Origin: DAIUFH01 sp036844705
GTDB taxonomy: Bacteria; Bacillota; Clostridia; Tissierellales; Tissierellaceae
DNA length: 64,000 nt
Assembly: GCA_036844705.1 (NCBI GenBank)
Contig: DAIUFH010000002.1
Coordinates: forward strand, 11,106-75,105
Reading direction: 5' to 3'
The notes under the pieces were generated by a model. It had not been told where the DNA came from. It saw only the letters and a list, made by a program, of their open reading frames with translations, and searched no databases. Position numbers and translations under genes: made by a program. Below are positions 59,724 through 64,000 of this stretch, one piece after another (position 1 is the first letter of the stretch; each line of letters begins with the position of its first letter).

Positions 59724-61820
59724 ATGGACATTTTAGGGAAATTAGTCGAAGAGTTTAAATTATCTTCAAAGCATGTAAAAAATGTTGTAGAATTGTTAGA
59801 CAACGGAAATACAATACCATTTATAGCCAGATATAGGAAAGAACAAACTGGCGAAATGCAGGATGTAGTCCTTCGTGAATTATCCAACAGATTAAATTAT
59901 CTTAGAAATTTGGAAACCAGGAAGGAAGAAGTTATAAGATTAATAGAAGAACAGGGAAAATTAACAAAAGAACTTAAAAAAGATATTTCAGGAGCCGATA
60001 CTCTTCAGAGAGTAGATGATTTATATAGACCTTATAAACAAAAAAGAAGAACTAGAGCAACTATTGCGAAAGAAAAAGGCTTAGAAGGATTAGCTAATAC
60101 AATTATGGCTCAGGAAGTATCGGATGAGGAATTTAAAAATATTTTAGGTACATATATAAATGAGGAAAAAGGGGTATCTACTGAAGAGGAAGCTCTATCT
60201 GGAGCAATGGATATAATTGCAGAAAATATCTCCGATGATGCTGAATATAGAGCTAAGATAAAGAAAATTGCATGGGATAAAGGTATTATAGTCGTTGTGG
60301 GTATAGATAAGGAAGAAAGTACTGTATATGAAATGTATTATGATTATAAGGAAAGAGTAAAATCTATTGCAAATCATAGAATTCTTGCCATAAATAGGGG
60401 AGAGAAAGAGAAAAAACTGAAAATAAGTTTGAATATAAATGATGATATTATAGATCTTTTAAACATATTGATAATTAAAGACGAGAAAAAAATTGCTAAC
60501 ACATATTTAAAAGCTGCTATATCGGATGGTTATAAAAGATTATTGTTTCCATCTATAGAGCGAGAAATAAGAAATAATCTAACTGAGAGAGCAGAAGATG
60601 ATGCAATAAAGGTATTTTCCTTGAATTTAAAGCCATTGTTAATGCAACCGCCTATAAAGGAAAAGAATGTAATGGGTATTGACCCAGGTTTTAGAACCGG
60701 TTGTAAGGTGGCTGTGATGGACGATACAGGAAAATTATTGGATTATTGTACTGTTTATCCTACAGAACCAAGAAATGAAATAGAAAAGACTAAGGCACAG
60801 TTAAAGAATTTTATTGAGAAGTATGATATTGATATTATTGCCATTGGAAATGGGACAGCTTCCAGAGAGACAGAATTAGTAGTTGCAGAAATGATTAAGG
60901 AATTAAATCGTGGATTGTTTTATATTATAGCTAGTGAAGCAGGTGCATCAATCTATTCAGCTTCAGAAGTTGGTGTAAATGAATTTCCAGATTTGGATGT
61001 GACAATTAGAGGAGCGGTATCCATTGGAAGGAGAGTTCAGGATCCATTGGCTGAATTAGTTAAAATAGAACCAAGACATATAGGTGTAGGCCAATATCAA
61101 CATGATTTAAATCAAGGAAAACTTGATGAGGCATTAACTGGAGTAGTGGAGGATTGTGTTAATAGTGTAGGTGTAGACTTGAATACTGCAAGTGCATCAC
61201 TATTAAAATATGTTGCAGGATTGTCAACAAAAGTAGCCAACAGTTTAGTAAATCATAGAGAGGTGAACGGAAAATTTAAGTCGCGTAAAGAGCTTTTAAA
61301 AGTCAAGGGGCTTGGAGCTAAAACTTTTGAGCAATGTGCAGGTTTCTTAAGGATAGCCAATGGAGAAAATATACTGGATAATACTGGTGTTCATCCTGAG
61401 TCATATGCTGTTGCCAGTAAATTGATCAAAGTGGACTATAAGAGCTTGAGCATTGATGAGGTAGCATCAAAATTGGAAATAGGAATTCCTACATTAAGAG
61501 ATATAATTAAGGAATTGGAAAAACCGGGAAGGGATCCTAGAGATGAAAAAGAAAAACCAATATTAAGACAGGATGTCCTTAAGATAGAAGACTTGAAACC
61601 CGATATGATATTAAATGGTACTGTGAGAAATGTAGTAGATTTTGGTGCTTTTATAGATATAGGGGTAAAAGAAGACGGTTTGGTTCATATTTCCAATATG
61701 TCAGACAAATTTATTAAGCATCCAAAAGAAGTAGTTAAAGTAGGCGATATAGTAAAGATTAAAATTTTAGATGTGGATTTAAAAAGAAGAAGGATTTCTT
61801 TAAGTATGAAACAAATATAA
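59724..61820 (+). CDS. tex: Tex-family RNA-binding transcription accessory protein
   Basis: A 698-residue cytosolic protein with the Tex N-terminal helical region (GNTIPFIARYRKEQTG), a YqgF/RNase H-like domain (VMGIDPGFRTGCKVAVMDD), helix-hairpin-helix motifs (LNTASASLLKYVAGLS, KELLKVKGLGAKTFEQ) and a C-terminal S1 domain (GTVRNVVDFGAFIDIGVKED). It is involved in transcription and stress tolerance; its exact role is not settled. ATG 59724 follows AGAAAGGTTG. The next gene begins 12 bp later. Confidence 0.94.
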   Translation: MDILGKLVEEFKLSSKHVKNVVELLDNGNTIPFIARYRKEQTGEMQDVVLRELSNRLNYLRNLETRKEEVIRLIEEQGKLTKELKKDISGADTLQRVDDLYRPYKQKRRTRATIAKEKGLEGLANTIMAQEVSDEEFKNILGTYINEEKGVSTEEEALSGAMDIIAENISDDAEYRAKIKKIAWDKGIIVVVGIDKEESTVYEMYYDYKERVKSIANHRILAINRGEKEKKLKISLNINDDIIDLLNILIIKDEKKIANTYLKAAISDGYKRLLFPSIEREIRNNLTERAEDDAIKVFSLNLKPLLMQPPIKEKNVMGIDPGFRTGCKVAVMDDTGKLLDYCTVYPTEPRNEIEKTKAQLKNFIEKYDIDIIAIGNGTASRETELVVAEMIKELNRGLFYIIASEAGASIYSASEVGVNEFPDLDVTIRGAVSIGRRVQDPLAELVKIEPRHIGVGQYQHDLNQGKLDEALTGVVEDCVNSVGVDLNTASASLLKYVAGLSTKVANSLVNHREVNGKFKSRKELLKVKGLGAKTFEQCAGFLRIANGENILDNTGVHPESYAVASKLIKVDYKSLSIDEVASKLEIGIPTLRDIIKELEKPGRDPRDEKEKPILRQDVLKIEDLKPDMILNGTVRNVVDFGAFIDIGVKEDGLVHISNMSDKFIKHPKEVVKVGDIVKIKILDVDLKRRRISLSMKQI

Positions 61821-61832
61821 GGGGGAATATTT

Positions 61833-62585
61833 GTGGAGAACTTTATTGGTGAAGATATTGAAGATTTAAACGCAATAGAACACTATAGAACAATAGTCGA
61901 CCTATCTGAAGAAATATTTCATGATTTCAAGAATATTTTAGCGACTATTTCAGGGTTAGCTCAATTATCCTTACTTAGTGCTGAATCGGATGAGATGAAG
62001 AACTATCTAACAAGTATAAACAAAGCAACATTTGATTTTAGAGATATATTAAATAAATATTATTCTTATACTAGTGGGCATGAATTTGATGCTTTAGAAC
62101 CACATTTATTGCGTACTGTAATGAGTAATGCATTGGACATGGTGGTATATAAATTAAATAGGTCAAACGTATCTAGTAAAAAAATATATCTCAAATTAAA
62201 TATTAATTCCAATTCTACAGTTTTATGTAATGAATATGAGTTAAGACAAAGCTTTCTAAATATAATTATGAATTCTCTTGATGCAATGGAGAAAGATGGG
62301 GGTATATTATCTGTAGATGTTTATGATTTTGATAATACATATATAAATATCGATATCATGGACACAGGTCCTGGAATTCCTGATGAAAATCTTCAAAAAA
62401 TATTTAAGACTAGATTTACTACCAAGGAAAATGGTACTGGATTGGGGTTAAAAATTGCAAAGAATTGTATAGATAGTCTTGGAGGTTCATTGAAATTAGA
62501 GAGTAAGGTAGGTATCGGAACTAAGATACAGATTAGTTTACCAATTTGCAAAGAGTCAATACATGCACAGACTCATTGCTTATAA
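61833..62585 (+). CDS. Soluble orphan sensor histidine kinase
   Basis: A 250-residue protein with no membrane segment or sensor domain. His30 in FHDFKNILATISGLAQ is the likely phosphorylation site. The HATPase domain has the N-box NSLDAM, G1 DTGPGIP and G2 GTGLGLKIA. No response regulator is nearby. The HDFKN type of H-box is seen in kinases with short DHp domains; a link to sporulation phosphorelay is possible but unsupported. The start is GTG 61833 after AGGGGGA, 12 bp after tex. Confidence 0.85.
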   Translation: MENFIGEDIEDLNAIEHYRTIVDLSEEIFHDFKNILATISGLAQLSLLSAESDEMKNYLTSINKATFDFRDILNKYYSYTSGHEFDALEPHLLRTVMSNALDMVVYKLNRSNVSSKKIYLKLNINSNSTVLCNEYELRQSFLNIIMNSLDAMEKDGGILSVDVYDFDNTYINIDIMDTGPGIPDENLQKIFKTRFTTKENGTGLGLKIAKNCIDSLGGSLKLESKVGIGTKIQISLPICKESIHAQTHCL

Positions 62586-62621
62586 GAAGAAGCATATTAA
62601 TGTAGAAGGGATGAGGTATTA

Positions 62622-63740
62622 GTGAAGCTTGGCTTTATCATAAATCCGATTGCAGGAATGGGTGGAAAGGTTGGTTTAAAGGGAACTGACGGACCTGAAA
62701 TTTTGCTAAAAGCAAAGAGCATGGGGGCCTTAGAGGAAGCACCTATGAAGGCAAAGAAAGCTTTAAAGCAATTAATTGATATTAAGGATAAATTAGAAGT
62801 ATACACATATCCAGGGAAGATGGGCGAGGAAGAATTAAAGGAGCTTGGTTTTAATCCAATTGTATTGGGTGAGCATAAAGACAACACAGGACCAGAGGAT
62901 ACAGAAAATGCAGCAAGAGAAATGATGAACAAAAAAATAGAGTTACTGTTATTTGCTGGTGGAGATGGTACTGCAAGAAATATCTTTAATGCAGTTAATG
63001 ACAAGGTACCTGTAATAGGTATCCCTGCAGGAGTTAAGATACATTCTGGAGTTTTTGCTAATCATCCTAAAAGTGCTGGTGAAATAGCTTTGAGGTATTT
63101 AAGAGATAAGGACTTGGAAACTAAAGAAGCAGAGGTAATGGATATAGACGAGGACGCGTTTAGAGGGGGAGTAGTTTCAGCAAAGCTTTATGGATATATG
63201 ATGATTCCATTTGTCCAGGAACTTGTTCAAAACCAAAAATCGGGTAATATATCCACAGAAGAGGATGCAATACTGGGTATAACAGAAAAAATTGTTCAAA
63301 TTATGGACAATGAGCCAGATACCTATTTTATCATAGGTTCAGGCACTACAACTAGACCGATTATGGAAGAACTAGGACTTCCCAATACCTTACTGGGGAT
63401 AGATATCGTCAAGAATAGCAAATTGATTGCAGCTGATGCCAATGAACATGAGATATTAAAGATAATTGATGGTAAAAAAGCTAAGATTGTGGTAACAGTC
63501 ATAGGAGGCCAAGGATATATATTTGGCAGAGGAAATCAGCAATTAAGTGGTGAGGTTGTAAAGCGGGTAGGTAAAGAAAATATCATAATCATAGCTACTA
63601 AGAACAAGCTTCAATCTCTAGGAGATGCACCACTTTTAGTTGATACGGGTGACGAAGAAGTCAATAGTATGTTCAATGGATATATGAAGGTCATAGTGAA
63701 CTATTCAACAATACAAGTCTACCCAGTGAAGGGACTTTAA
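62622..63740 (+). CDS. ATP-NAD kinase-like protein (COG3199 type)
   Basis: A 372-residue protein of the NAD-kinase/diacylglycerol-kinase superfamily: IINPIAGMGGKVGLKGTDG at the N-terminus, GGDGTARNIFNAV as the kinase motif (GGDGT), and VIGIPAGVKIHSGVFA. It differs from standard NAD kinase in length and belongs to the ATP-NAD kinase/AcoX-like group, whose substrate is not established. The start is GTG 62622 (MKLGFIINPI), 5 nt after GAGG. It ends the tex-kinase operon. Confidence 0.85.
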   Translation: MKLGFIINPIAGMGGKVGLKGTDGPEILLKAKSMGALEEAPMKAKKALKQLIDIKDKLEVYTYPGKMGEEELKELGFNPIVLGEHKDNTGPEDTENAAREMMNKKIELLLFAGGDGTARNIFNAVNDKVPVIGIPAGVKIHSGVFANHPKSAGEIALRYLRDKDLETKEAEVMDIDEDAFRGGVVSAKLYGYMMIPFVQELVQNQKSGNISTEEDAILGITEKIVQIMDNEPDTYFIIGSGTTTRPIMEELGLPNTLLGIDIVKNSKLIAADANEHEILKIIDGKKAKIVVTVIGGQGYIFGRGNQQLSGEVVKRVGKENIIIIATKNKLQSLGDAPLLVDTGDEEVNSMFNGYMKVIVNYSTIQVYPVKGL

Positions 63741-63741
63741 T

Positions 63742-64000
63742 TTCAATTCACAATTCACAATGCACAATTCACAATGATAAAGAACTAAGAATTAAGAGCT
63801 AAGAACTAAGAGTTAAGAGTTAAGAGTTAAGAACTAAGAACTAAGAACTAAGAACTAAGAACTAAGAACTAAGAGATAAGGACTGAAAATATAAACCCGG
63901 GATTCTTCACATTCGTTCAGAATGACTTCTTGCAGTGATTATACTGTAGGAGCAATTCTTTGTCATCCTGAGCCTGGCAGTATGATAACTGCGTACGAAG
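63742..64000. repeat. Composite heptad/palindrome element at the window end (truncated)
   Basis: ATTCACA/CACAATG heptads, a long AAGAACT/AAGAGTT array, then a core near-identical (one mismatch seen) to 34656-34774 over about 115 bp up to the window edge. No gene is present. Confidence 0.9.

Overview
The window is AT-rich chromosomal DNA from an anaerobic, spore-forming Firmicute of the Clostridia/Tissierellia type. Evidence: an adenosylcobalamin-dependent (class II) ribonucleotide reductase, a pyrophosphate-type phosphofructokinase, the sporulation genes spoIID, spoIIQ-like and spoIIID, S-layer-homology proteins, strong AGGAGG-like ribosome sites, frequent TTG/GTG starts and sigma-A promoters with 17-bp spacers. 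No phage, large IS, CRISPR array or plasmid gene is visible. Almost everything is housekeeping; the unusual material is between the genes.

Layout. 1-5.1 kb: tail of an unknown gene, nrdJ, an MFS exporter, ald (with an assembly gap inside). 5.2-10.4 kb: murI behind a structured leader RNA, a DUF3870 gene, a three-gene ATP-grasp/TRAP-permease/small-membrane-protein operon, and a metallo-hydrolase. 10.7-19.1 kb: two SLH surface proteins flanking pyrG, then an ABC export operon with a large CARDB/NEW3-type extracellular protein. 19.2-32.2 kb: pfp, a decayed beta-keto-acid cleavage enzyme gene, then the conserved clostridial run rho-rpmE-yqhQ-prmC-(chrA pair)-prfA-sua5-ywlE-rpiB-upp-wecA-wecB. 32.4-38.5 kb: ywmB-murA-spoIID-spoIIQ-spoIIID-mbl; the F-type ATP synthase operon usually found between wecB and ywmB is absent here. 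38.5-45.6 kb: a 952-residue secreted phosphodiester-glycosidase-like protein, a small divergent regulator/unknown gene pair with matching palindromic operators, tRNA-Pro, a MITE-like insertion, a SAM-I riboswitch with metK, and the DUF1659/DUF2922/YvrJ small-gene set. 45.7-54.3 kb: recD2, comF, yihY, an AhpD-like gene beside an Lrp regulator, an S9 peptidase, a truncated M3 peptidase and an aromatic-acid exporter. 54.3-64 kb: a cluster of DnaA boxes ahead of hpf, then secA, prfB (programmed +1 frameshift), tex, a soluble histidine kinase and an NAD-kinase-like gene.

Three kinds of non-coding elements run through the window. (1) A composite repeat with a fixed order: (CACAATT)n, then 7-bp-period AAGAACT/AAGAGTT arrays, then a palindromic CCCGAGATTCTTC...GAAGAATCTCGGG core, then (GTGAATT)n. 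It sits directly after stop codons, supplies the last codons of two genes, and marks the break point of a truncated peptidase gene. (2) A hairpin element (TGACCTAAC...TAGGTCA plus a GTCGCGTAGTC...GCCGAC module) that at four loci begins within a few bases of the T-tract of an intrinsic terminator. (3) A 269-bp MITE-like element with 15-bp inverted ends and an 8-bp target duplication. The strongest candidates for undescribed biology are these repeat families, the murI leader RNA, the DnaA-box cluster, and the divergent module at 41.5-42.2 kb.
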